Positions 1-7,106 of a stretch of 64,000 nucleotides of DNA are shown one piece after another. The stretch is taken from assembly GCA_964630785.1 (NCBI GenBank), contig CAZVZG010000018.1:26974-90973 (forward strand), given 5' to 3'. Origin of the DNA: JADLCX01 sp964630785 (GTDB lineage Bacteria; Planctomycetota; Phycisphaerae; Phycisphaerales; UBA1924). Each line of letters begins with the position of its first letter. Position 1 is the first letter of the stretch. Both the position numbers and the translations under genes were made by a program. The notes beneath the pieces are model-generated. The model did no database searches. It was not told where the DNA came from and saw nothing but the letters and a program-made list of their open reading frames with translations.

Positions 1-1297
1 GCTGACGGGCGATGGTCTGGCGGACCGCCTCGGTCAGACGCACGGCCGTGAACCGGTCCGTGCGGGGCATCACCACGCCGAACGTCCGGTTGGCGTAACG
101 GCACACCAGCGGGTGGACATCTCCGTAGGCGCGGGCGATGCGGCTGGCCAGAGCGATAAGCACGGTGTCGCCGGCGTCGTCGCCGTAGTCCTTGCTGATC
201 TGCTCGAGGTTGTCGATCTCGAAGAGCGCGATCGAGAGCGGCGCGCCGCCCGAGCGGGCCTGCTCGAACGCCGTCACGAGCGTCCGATCGAACCGCCGCC
301 GACTGGCCGCGCCGGTCAGTTCGTCCACCGATTCGGGATCGCCGGGAGCGCACTGCCCGGTAAAAGGGTCCGACTCTTCGGGGACCTCGATCTCCGCCAG
401 CCGGGCGCGGGCCTGGTCGAGCACCGCCTGCGCATCGGCCACGCCGGACGTCGGCACGCTCAGGAGCGAGGCCATCTCCCGCGTCTGTTGCGTGATGAGC
501 TTGAGGGTGTCGTCGGCCTGCTGATTGGTGAGCCCGAACCAGGACTCGGCGTACTTGTAGAACTTCCTCAGGTCCTCCGCGGGCTCGGGCGAGGTCAGCA
601 GGTCGGCCGCGATGTTGCCAAGGCCCACGGCGCGGCAGGTCCGCTGGTACTCCTGCGGCGCGGCCGTCGGACGCTCGTGATATTTCACGGGCATCACCAG
701 GGAGTCGGGCAGTTTCCAGCGGGCCGTGAGCATCGCGCCGACGTCGGCGTGCTGGGTCTGGAGCCGTTCCAGTTCGAGCTGAATCACTCCCCGATGGTCG
801 CCCCCGGCATCGCGCACGATCGCGGCATAGTCGGCGCCAAGCGCCTGGTGCAGGGCGATCATCCCGACGTCCTGCAACAGGCCGCCCAGAAAGCACTCTT
901 CAGGGTTGGGCAGCCTGGCCGCACTCGCGATGAGCTTGCCCGCGATCGACGTGTAGAGCGAGCGCCGCCAATGGTCGGAGAGGTCAAACTCGCCCTCGGT
1001 CGCGTCCTTGATCGCACCGACGAGCGTGAACCCCAGGGCCAGTGTCTTCACCGCCGAGAGCCCGAGCATCACGATCGCCTGGTTGATGCTCGAGCACTTC
1101 TGGCGCAGGCCGAAGAGGCTGGAGTTGACCGTCTTCAGAACCTTGGCGGTGAGCGCCTGGTCATTCTGAATGGTCTCGGCCAGGGCCTTCATCGAGACGT
1201 TGTTGTTGTTCGTGAGCTCGATGACGCGCGTGGCCACCGCCGGGAGCGTCGGCAGCTTCTTGCACGCCAAAACCTTTTCAAGCACTTCGGGGTTCAT
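1..1297 (-). CDS. HDOD-GGDEF domain regulator, partial at the left edge
   Basis: The gene starts at an ATG at 1297 and runs off the left edge, leaving 432 residues. Residues about 1-210 read as an HDOD domain: the early LPTLPAVATRVIEL segment, then the Asp-Gln repeat region and the HDOD-type LGGLLQDVGMIAL stretch. From about residue 325 (DELTGAASRRRFD) a GGDEF domain begins, as in diguanylate cyclases. The place where the catalytic GGDEF signature should lie, after the Arg-Tyr at residue 400, reads YANRTFGVV, so the domain is probably catalytically dead and may only bind nucleotide or signal by contact. HDOD domains usually work in signalling and motility control without phosphohydrolase activity. 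The downstream end is not visible. Confidence in the architecture is high; the cellular role is unknown. Confidence 0.85.
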   Translation of the reverse strand, partial: MNPEVLEKVLACKKLPTLPAVATRVIELTNNNNVSMKALAETIQNDQALTAKVLKTVNSSLFGLRQKCSSINQAIVMLGLSAVKTLALGFTLVGAIKDATEGEFDLSDHWRRSLYTSIAGKLIASAARLPNPEECFLGGLLQDVGMIALHQALGADYAAIVRDAGGDHRGVIQLELERLQTQHADVGAMLTARWKLPDSLVMPVKYHERPTAAPQEYQRTCRAVGLGNIAADLLTSPEPAEDLRKFYKYAESWFGLTNQQADDTLKLITQQTREMASLLSVPTSGVADAQAVLDQARARLAEIEVPEESDPFTGQCAPGDPESVDELTGAASRRRFDRTLVTAFEQARSGGAPLSIALFEIDNLEQISKDYGDDAGDTVLIALASRIARAYGDVHPLVCRYANRTFGVVMPRTDRFTAVRLTEAVRQTIARQ

Positions 1298-1422
1298 GGC
1301 ACCGGTGTTCTGATGGATGGACGTGCGGCGACGCGCCTGAACAGGCGCGCCCGGTCCACGCTGGATCGACCGGGCACGGGCGGCACTTGACGACGCTCCG
1401 GCTCTCCATCGGGTGTCCGCGG

Positions 1423-2181
1423 TTATCGGACCAGCCGGTCCCCGAACACCACCGACATGGTCTCGGTCTGATACCCCAGCACGTGGCGCGCGTACGACGC
1501 CAACAGCCGGTTGGCCCTCACCACCGATTCCGGCGCGGCCGACGACGGAGTTCGCCCATGGGCCGCCAGCGACCGGAGCAGGTCGATCGTCTCGATCCGC
1601 ACCCGCCAGGCCGGCGCGGCGACCTCCTGTGGCGTGTACGGCCCGCTGATCAGCCCCCCCAGCGCCGGGTGGAACAGCAACTCGCCCCCCGCTTCGAGCG
1701 GCTCTCCCGTGCGCACATCCACGCCGAGCTCCGGCTTGAAGCCGCACTCGACCAGCAACGCCCACTGAAAACCCAACAAGGCCCCCGGCACCGACTCGCC
1801 CGTGGTCATTCCGTCGAGCGAGGCGATCGTCGCGACGTACAGACGCGGGTGCGGGTCGTGGTCTCGAACGAACTGAAGCACCATGTCGGCGATGTACATG
1901 CCCGCGTTGTGGGCCGCGAGCACCCGGCGAAGCGCAGGAAACGTGCGGCGCAGGTCCCAGTAGGTGAGCAGGGCCAGGTCCGACTGCGGCCGGGCGATGA
2001 TGCCGACCTCGGCGCACGTGAGCAGTTCCACGCCGCCCGAGAACGGCGACTTGGGCCGGCGTGAGCCCTTCGCCAGTGCACGCACCACGCCGTGGTCACG
2101 CGCGAACAGGGCCACCGTCTGGCTGGTCTCGGACCAGTCCCAGTGTCGGATGCAAAGCGCCTCGTCCACCACCGCGGCCAT
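1423..2181 (-). CDS. recO: DNA repair protein RecO
   Basis: The 252-residue protein matches RecO in length and order: an N-terminal OB fold beginning with the ALCIRHWDWSETSQTVALF stretch and containing KGSRRPKSPF, then a helical C-terminal region. RecO acts with RecR to load RecA on SSB-coated single strands in recombinational repair. The segment that carries four zinc-binding cysteines in many RecO proteins here reads CGFKPELGVDVRTGEPL and keeps only the first cysteine, so the zinc site looks lost. The start is the ATG at 2181. A longer reading frame exists upstream, but it would overlap the divergent dehydratase gene at 2236 and its extra residues do not look like RecO. The two genes are separated by 54 bases that should hold both promoters. 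Confidence 0.85.
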   Translation of the reverse strand: MAAVVDEALCIRHWDWSETSQTVALFARDHGVVRALAKGSRRPKSPFSGGVELLTCAEVGIIARPQSDLALLTYWDLRRTFPALRRVLAAHNAGMYIADMVLQFVRDHDPHPRLYVATIASLDGMTTGESVPGALLGFQWALLVECGFKPELGVDVRTGEPLEAGGELLFHPALGGLISGPYTPQEVAAPAWRVRIETIDLLRSLAAHGRTPSSAAPESVVRANRLLASYARHVLGYQTETMSVVFGDRLVR

Positions 2182-2235
2182 GGGCCAAAGGTAGTAAACG
2201 ACTCTCCGGTCCGCCGACGGCTCTACCCTCGGTCC

Positions 2236-2697
2236 ATGCACTTCTGCTTCGTCGACGCCGTGCTGGAGCAATCGGACGATCGCATCGTGACTGTGAAGCA
2301 GGTGACGGCGGCCGAGGAGTACCTGCAAGACCACTTCCCGTCCTTCCCCGTGCTGCCCGGCGTGTTCATGGTCGAGTCGCTCGTGCAGGCCGCACGCCGG
2401 TTGCTCGCGCCGCGCGGCAACGCCCGGCTGGTGCTCGGCGGCGTGCGGGCGCTTAAGTACGGGTCGTTCGTCCGGCCCGGCGACACGCTGCGGGTCGCGG
2501 TCACGCTGCAAAAGGCGAACGCCGACGGCTCTTTCGACCTCAAGGGCGAGGGCGTGGTGCTCCGACCCAGCGGATCAGATCACCCCATTCCGGGTAATGT
2601 TAACCTCCCCACCGCGGTCTCCGGCAGGTTCATCATGCGATCTCTCGTGCTCGAACCCGCGCGTTCGGCGGTGGTTGCGGGTGCGGGCTCGGCCTGA
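2236..2697 (+). CDS. FabZ-like 3-hydroxyacyl-ACP dehydratase (first copy)
   Basis: This is a 153-residue hot-dog-fold protein. The segment around residues 32-52 (DHFPSFPVLPGVFMVESLVQ) carries the FabZ catalytic pair, His33 and Glu47. FabZ enzymes remove water from 3-hydroxyacyl-ACP to give trans-2-enoyl-ACP during fatty acid elongation. A dedicated acyl carrier protein and a second FabZ-like protein follow on the same strand, so the three probably form one transcription unit. The start is the ATG at 2236; extending upstream would run across the divergent recO start. The C-terminal 40 residues are less conserved. It could serve a specialised lipid rather than bulk fatty acid synthesis. Confidence 0.8.
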   Translation: MHFCFVDAVLEQSDDRIVTVKQVTAAEEYLQDHFPSFPVLPGVFMVESLVQAARRLLAPRGNARLVLGGVRALKYGSFVRPGDTLRVAVTLQKANADGSFDLKGEGVVLRPSGSDHPIPGNVNLPTAVSGRFIMRSLVLEPARSAVVAGAGSA

Positions 2698-2737
2698 GGC
2701 CTCAACCGGCGGCCGATCCGGCTACACTTGGCCCCCT

Positions 2738-3124
2738 ATGACCCGAGACGACATCTTCGCAAAGGTTCGGGAAGTGTTGGTTGAGGCTCTCGGCGTCGAT
2801 GACGACGAGGTGACCCCCAAGGCCTCCCTAGTGAACGACCTCGGGGCCGAGTCGATCGACTTCCTCGACATCGTGTTCCAGCTCGAACGGAACTTCGGTT
2901 TCAAGATCGGCCAGGGCGAGTTGTTCCCCGAAGGCGTCGCCCAGGACCCGCGGTACGTTCAGGGCGGTAAGGTCACGGCCGAGGGGCTGGCCGCGCTCAA
3001 GGCCAAGCTGCCACACGTGGATTTCTCGGAGTTCGAGAAGGACCCGCTGCTGTCCAAGGTGGGCGGCGTCTTCACCGTGGACTCGCTGGTGAACTACGTC
3101 GTCAAGAAGATGAACGTGGCCTGA
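2738..3124 (+). CDS. Acyl carrier protein with an internal insertion
   Basis: The protein has 128 residues, against about 78 for ordinary ACP. Residues 1-58 align with ACP helices I-II: IFAKVREVLVEALGVDDDEV, then the phosphopantetheine site GAESID with Ser39 in place of the common Asp-Ser-Leu context. Residues about 59-112 are an insertion (EGVAQDPRYVQGG, then KVTAEGLAALKAKLP), and the last ACP helix resumes at FTVDSLVNYVVKKM. ACPs carry growing acyl chains on a 4'-phosphopantetheine arm. The flanking FabZ-like genes (40 bases upstream, 44 bases downstream) are likely partners. The extended form suggests a dedicated carrier rather than the general AcpP. Confidence 0.85.
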   Translation: MTRDDIFAKVREVLVEALGVDDDEVTPKASLVNDLGAESIDFLDIVFQLERNFGFKIGQGELFPEGVAQDPRYVQGGKVTAEGLAALKAKLPHVDFSEFEKDPLLSKVGGVFTVDSLVNYVVKKMNVA

Positions 3125-3126
3125 GC

Positions 3127-3157
3127 GCCCCTCCCTCAGCCCCCCCACTGCCCCCCG
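3127..3157 (+). repeat. C-tract segment between ACP and FabZ genes
   Basis: Four or more runs of three to seven C in 31 bases (CCCC, CCC, CCCCCCC, CCCCCC) give the opposite strand a G-quadruplex pattern. The order of short runs, CAG, then a seven-C run resembles the C-rich part of the repeats in uvrB and in the recombinase gene, so this may be a decayed copy of the same element. Confidence 0.4.
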
Positions 3158-3168
3158 GAATAGGCCCC

Positions 3169-3696
3169 GTGCGATGGATGTGGATCGATCGCGTCGTTGA
3201 GTTGCGCCCGCGTGAGCGGATGGTGGCGGTCAAGAACATCTCGCTCGCCGAGGAACACCTGCACGACCACTTCGCGGCCGATCCGGACCGAGGTCTGGCC
3301 GCGACGCCGGTCATGCCCGCGTGCCTGATCCTCGAAGGAATGGCGCAGACGGCGGGCATCCTCGTCGGGCACGCCGAGGAGTTCCGTGAGAAGGTCGTGC
3401 TCGCCAAGATCAGCAAAGCCGAACTGACTCGCGACGCCACGCCCGGCTGCACGCTGCGGTACACCGCGGGCATCGAGCGGATGGACGCGATCGGCGCCAG
3501 CACCCGCGGCACGGTCGAGTTGCTCGACCACGCCCGCCCGGAACAGGGTTATCAGCCGATCGGCTCGATCGACCTCATGTTCAGCCACCTCGACCAGAAC
3601 ATGGCCGGGGCGTCGTTCCCCGAGCATAACTTCGTGTTCGGCGAGGGGTTCAAGACGTTGCTGCGGACCAGTGGGATCGAAGTTTCCATTTTTTGA
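3169..3696 (+). CDS. FabZ-like 3-hydroxyacyl-ACP dehydratase (second copy)
   Basis: This is a 175-residue hot-dog dehydratase with a GTG start at 3169, giving the family-typical opening MRWMWIDRVVEL; an ATG at 3178 is an alternative. The catalytic region runs from His34 (HDHF) to Glu56 (LILEGMAQTAG) with about eight extra residues between them compared with the first copy, so the two are not recent duplicates. The reaction is dehydration of 3-hydroxyacyl-ACP. The gap to the ACP gene is a C-rich stretch that resembles the repeat family found elsewhere in this window. Two dehydratases around one ACP suggest a special acyl chain, but no ketosynthase or ketoreductase lies next to them. Confidence 0.8.
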   Translation: MRWMWIDRVVELRPRERMVAVKNISLAEEHLHDHFAADPDRGLAATPVMPACLILEGMAQTAGILVGHAEEFREKVVLAKISKAELTRDATPGCTLRYTAGIERMDAIGASTRGTVELLDHARPEQGYQPIGSIDLMFSHLDQNMAGASFPEHNFVFGEGFKTLLRTSGIEVSIF

Positions 3697-3753
3697 TTTT
3701 TTGACTTGACATCTCCCCCCCCTCCCGTGACATCATGTTCCGTGGAGTTCACC

Positions 3754-4917
3754 ATGAACCGGTGGCGCTGCGGAAGTCTTGGGTGGGTGACGGCGGCCGC
3801 TCTCTGGGCGGTTCCTGCACTCTCGCTTGCGGCGCCCGACCCCGCCACGGTCGAGCATTGGCTCGAAACGGAAATCGAAACTTCGCGGGGATTGCCCGAG
3901 TTCGGGCCGGTCATGGTGCATTGGGTACGCGAGGACCACGGGTATCCCGACTCTCAGGAGATGTCTCGCCTGAGCGCGGAGGTTCCCGGGCATCCGGACC
4001 ATCCCGAGCGGTTTGCATACGAGGAGTATGTGCGGCATCAGCAGGGCCAACCGACGCTGTTGCCTCGGCACGCCTGGATACTCAATGAAGGAACATGGCG
4101 CCTGAGCGAAGATCTGCTCGGCCCGGGTTTCAAGCCGGGCTCGTATTGGGACAAGGTGGTTACCCCGCATCACGCGTTTTCGCTTTCGCACGATTCGCTC
4201 ACGGTGATGGCCCCAACGGAGGGATATCCACCCGGCCAGAACCTGGCTTCTCTCACCGGCGAGATCGCGGCGGACTTGAACCTCTTTCTCTCGGGCGGTC
4301 TCTCGTTGATCGAACCGAACTCCCGGATCGAGTGGGTGACCGCGGAGTCGCCGGACCGCTGGGCCGCTCGTGTTCGACCGGCCCCGACCTCGGCATGGAT
4401 GCTTGAGGTGCGCGGGCGCTGGGATGCCGACGCGGCACGGGGATTCGTGGACAGCGTCTCCCGCCGGCGGGAGACCGGCGGAGCGCCGGCGAGGGTCGGT
4501 ATCGCGGAAGACTGGGTGCTGGATCCAACGCTGCAACGATGGCTCGCGACCCGCGTGAGCACCTTCGACGAGGCGGATCGTCTTAAATTTGTCTTTCGAT
4601 GGGTCGAGGCCGAACCTCTGAGTAATGAACAGTTTGAGGCGGTCTTTGTTACTCCGAGCGCGGATCGACCGGATGCCGTCCGCGGCCCTCTGCACGTCAA
4701 GGTCACGTCCGACATGCAAACCGGTGAACAAACGATTCACCTGCCGGATGGTCGCGATGTTCAACAGCCGATCGACGCGACGGCGTTATCTCCACACGCG
4801 GGTTCCTCGACTCGCCTTCGGGCTGCCGGATGGGCGGCGTCGGCGGGCGTGGTTCTCCTGCTTGTGTGGCTCCGGTTCCGGAGAGCTCGCAATCGTACAC
4901 GAACCGGATCTGTTTAG
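3754..4917 (+). CDS. Secreted or membrane-anchored protein of unknown function
   Basis: I do not recognise the family. The 387-residue protein starts with a clear signal peptide (Arg-containing head, hydrophobic WVTAAALWAVPALSLA, then AAP near residue 27) and ends with one hydrophobic segment (ASAGVVLLLVWL) followed by an Arg-rich tail. This gives a type I topology with a large exported domain anchored at the C terminus. The ATG at 3754 is preceded by GGAG at a suitable distance and places the signal peptide at the N terminus; an in-frame codon at 3706 would add 16 unlikely residues. It lies 11 bases upstream of the cysteine-rich gene and probably shares its transcript. The exported domain has almost no cysteine, so it is not obviously a disulfide protein itself. 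Confidence 0.65.
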   Translation: MNRWRCGSLGWVTAAALWAVPALSLAAPDPATVEHWLETEIETSRGLPEFGPVMVHWVREDHGYPDSQEMSRLSAEVPGHPDHPERFAYEEYVRHQQGQPTLLPRHAWILNEGTWRLSEDLLGPGFKPGSYWDKVVTPHHAFSLSHDSLTVMAPTEGYPPGQNLASLTGEIAADLNLFLSGGLSLIEPNSRIEWVTAESPDRWAARVRPAPTSAWMLEVRGRWDADAARGFVDSVSRRRETGGAPARVGIAEDWVLDPTLQRWLATRVSTFDEADRLKFVFRWVEAEPLSNEQFEAVFVTPSADRPDAVRGPLHVKVTSDMQTGEQTIHLPDGRDVQQPIDATALSPHAGSSTRLRAAGWAASAGVVLLLVWLRFRRARNRTRTGSV

Positions 4918-4928
4918 AGGAGGTCTCG

Positions 4929-5390
4929 ATGCGCCGAACTCAATGGCTGAACAATACCGTCCGCTTGGCGTTGCCCGTTGGGAGCCTGATTCTGGTGGCA
5001 CCCATGCTGGCCGTGACCGGAATCTGCTGGGAGCAGAGCGCCAATCTGCTTTGTTGCCCCGTGCCCTCGCCCCGCGCTTGCCTCAGCAATGAGCCCGGGA
5101 ACCCCGCGATCTGGGACTGCACGGACTTGGTCAACCGCCCTCCCGTGAGCCTCGCCCAGGTGCGGACTCCACCGCTGCCGGGCCATAACGGTCACCAAGG
5201 TTACATCAAGATCGATATGGGCGACTGCATTCGAACGCCTCGCTCCTGCAAGAACATCGCAATCCCCGTTCCGCCTGACAGCGGCTGCACAACAGGAACG
5301 GCGTCTCCCAGCGATTGCGAGTCCAGGTTCGAGGATCAATCGAATATTCCTTGCGACGGCCCACCCGCCGATCCGGGTTTACCGCAATGA
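4929..5390 (+). CDS. Ten-cysteine secreted protein
   Basis: This is a 153-residue protein of no family known to me. It begins with a signal peptide (LALPVGSLILVAPMLAVTG, predicted cleavage near residue 30). All ten cysteines lie in the exported part, at residues 33, 42, 43, 51, 64, 100, 107, 120, 130 and 142, so five disulfides are possible. A strong ribosome site, GAGGAGG, sits just before the ATG at 4929. The stop codon overlaps the ATGATG start of the next gene, so the two are translationally coupled. Known MauE proteins are needed to make a small cysteine-rich enzyme subunit. That makes this protein a plausible folding client of the MauE-like domain encoded next door, which is inference. 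Confidence 0.65.
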   Translation: MRRTQWLNNTVRLALPVGSLILVAPMLAVTGICWEQSANLLCCPVPSPRACLSNEPGNPAIWDCTDLVNRPPVSLAQVRTPPLPGHNGHQGYIKIDMGDCIRTPRSCKNIAIPVPPDSGCTTGTASPSDCESRFEDQSNIPCDGPPADPGLPQ

Positions 5391-6631
5391 TGGAGAAGCC
5401 AAACTGCTGGACTTCTTGGGCGGCTCAGCGGTGCGCTGATGTTGTGATGCTGTTCATTTTTTTCTCCGCCGTCTCAAAGCTCGTCGACTTGCCGGCTTTC
5501 CGAGTGGGCGTTGCGGCATGGGGAATCCTCCCCGCGGGTTTCGATTCGTTGGCGGCCTTTCTCGTTCCACTTGCCGAGCTGGCGGTTGCTGGAGTGTGGT
5601 TTCTCAGGGTTTCGCGCCGGGCGGCGCTCTTCGGCGCGCTGCTAATGATCGGGGGCTATACCTCGACATACATGGCCGTTTGGGCGCTTCGCGGCGCGCC
5701 CGAGTGTCATTGCCTGGGCGCGCTGGAGAGGTTCGAGCACTTGCGGGCGCTCAGTCAACGGCTTCTCCTGCGAAACGCCGTCTTGCTGGGGCTCGGCTTC
5801 GTGGGATTCGTGGGCCTTGCATGCTCGCCAAAGCGTGGGGCCGAACCCGCGCGTTCGATCTCGGTGACCCGTCCCGAGGTCAGCGACGCCTCGGCGCCGG
5901 GCTTTACCTTGGTCGAAACTCTGGCCTCCATCACTGTGGTCGTGTTGCTGCTTGCGCTTGTGGTGGCCGCACTTCCATGGTCTCGCGGCCGCGCGTGGCG
6001 CACCGTCTCGCTCTCCAATCTCCGATCCCACGCGGCGATCTTCACGATGTACGAGACCGATTTCCGGGGCTTCTTCCCTTACTACACTCGACCCGACCAG
6101 GAGGAGTCGCTCATCTCGGTCCCCGGCACGGACCAGTGCGTTTCCGTGCGGTACTTCTGGGGCGCCGGACGGTGGAACTACGTTCTGGCCAACCAATACT
6201 ACGGCGGAGAGAAGGACCACGAATCGTTCTATCCGCCCGACTACCCAGATGGACACGAGGCGCCGGCGTTGCAGCTGGGCGCGACCCCATACCTCTTCAA
6301 CTGCACATTCTTAGCCGATCCTGACTACTGGGACCCACGTACACGCGTCGGGCCCGCACAATGGCGCGCGGTCCGTGCCGATGCGGTCGCTCTGACCGCA
6401 AAAAAGGCCCTTCTGGTAAACGAATGGTTCCCGCCTCTCCGAATCGGACAAGGGAAGAGGAACTCCACCGAGCTCTCGCTCGTCGACGGCTCCGCCGCCA
6501 CCGTTCTGTCGGGGCGGATAGAACCCGGATACCCGAATGGTGACGGGCCCGAGATGGAGCCCGTGCATCAGGGCGACTACCCGCCGGGCCAGCACACGCT
6601 CCAAGGCGTCAAGGGCCGAGACCTGCGGTAG
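5387..6631 (+). CDS. MauE/DoxX-like membrane domain fused to a prepilin-type domain
   Basis: One uninterrupted 414-residue frame holds two normally separate modules. Residues about 14-145 are a MauE/DoxX-like four-helix membrane domain, with a cysteine pair in PECHCLG (Cys107, Cys109) where MauE proteins carry their redox motif. Residues 172-200 are a type IV prepilin signature (GFTLVETLASITVVVLLLAL), followed by a periplasmic domain with aromatic-rich pseudopilin-like sequence and a late LSLVDGSAAT stretch. The start is ATG 5387 or 5390, overlapping the stop of the cysteine-rich gene. An internal GTG at 5864 would give a stand-alone prepilin with a 12-residue leader, so the gene might make two products. 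If the full fusion is made, the prepilin cleavage site would lie in the middle of the protein. Confidence 0.75.
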   Translation: MMEKPNCWTSWAAQRCADVVMLFIFFSAVSKLVDLPAFRVGVAAWGILPAGFDSLAAFLVPLAELAVAGVWFLRVSRRAALFGALLMIGGYTSTYMAVWALRGAPECHCLGALERFEHLRALSQRLLLRNAVLLGLGFVGFVGLACSPKRGAEPARSISVTRPEVSDASAPGFTLVETLASITVVVLLLALVVAALPWSRGRAWRTVSLSNLRSHAAIFTMYETDFRGFFPYYTRPDQEESLISVPGTDQCVSVRYFWGAGRWNYVLANQYYGGEKDHESFYPPDYPDGHEAPALQLGATPYLFNCTFLADPDYWDPRTRVGPAQWRAVRADAVALTAKKALLVNEWFPPLRIGQGKRNSTELSLVDGSAATVLSGRIEPGYPNGDGPEMEPVHQGDYPPGQHTLQGVKGRDLR

Positions 6632-6662
6632 CCGGTCTACTCACCTCTACTCCCCTACCCGC

Positions 6663-7106
6663 TTACGGCAACCCGTCCACAGCCTCGCCCGTTTCCGGAT
6701 CGAGGTAGATCGTCGCCGTGGGCTGGCGCGTCCACGCCCAGAGCTGGAGCAGGCCCACGCCGACGGGCAGGGACGAGATGCAGATGGCCGCGATGGCGAG
6801 CCCGCGCCCGAGCCGGCGCTTCCGCCGGCCGACAAACTCGCACACCAGCACCACCACGATGATCGAGGCGTACTTGAGCCCGATCATGCCGGCGACGCCG
6901 AAATGGCGGATGAGCGAGTCGGCCAGCTTGTTCACCTCGGTGCCCTGGAAGTGGTGCAGGATCTGGTGCGTGACCACCACGTCGAGCGTCGCGGCCAGGA
7001 TGTACCATGCGTAGAGGTTGGGAAAGAGCACGCCGCGCGGAGCGCGGGCCGCCCTCCCGCGCCCGCCATCGTCTGCACTGTCCGCTGCACCCCCGAGTGT
7101 GCTCAT
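6663..7106 (-). CDS. DUF5658-like small membrane protein
   Basis: The 147-residue protein has a charged N-terminal 25 residues, then three hydrophobic helices: YAWYILAATLDVVVTHQIL, MIGLKYASIIVVVLVCEFV and GLAIAAICISSLPVGVGLLQ. The pattern of an Asp in the first helix, a following Glu-Val-Asn and a Lys at the start of the second helix resembles DUF5658 proteins, whose function is unknown. The start ATG at 7106 overlaps the stop of aroDE (ATGA), so it is translated by coupling with the shikimate enzyme. The last 20 residues (TIYLDPETGEAVDGLP) are polar and probably cytoplasmic. The call rests on pattern memory only. Confidence 0.6.
   Translation of the reverse strand: MSTLGGAADSADDGGRGRAARAPRGVLFPNLYAWYILAATLDVVVTHQILHHFQGTEVNKLADSLIRHFGVAGMIGLKYASIIVVVLVCEFVGRRKRRLGRGLAIAAICISSLPVGVGLLQLWAWTRQPTATIYLDPETGEAVDGLP

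Noticed and set aside
113..2064. Two plus-strand frames opposite the HDOD-GGDEF gene and recO
   Set aside because: Both minus-strand genes carry coherent domains; the plus frames are Arg-rich shadows.
5315..5386. Start of the MauE-prepilin gene 24 codons earlier
   Set aside because: The extra residues overlap the end of the cysteine-rich gene in another frame and add an Arg-rich head before the membrane helix; the ATGATG overlap is a better start.
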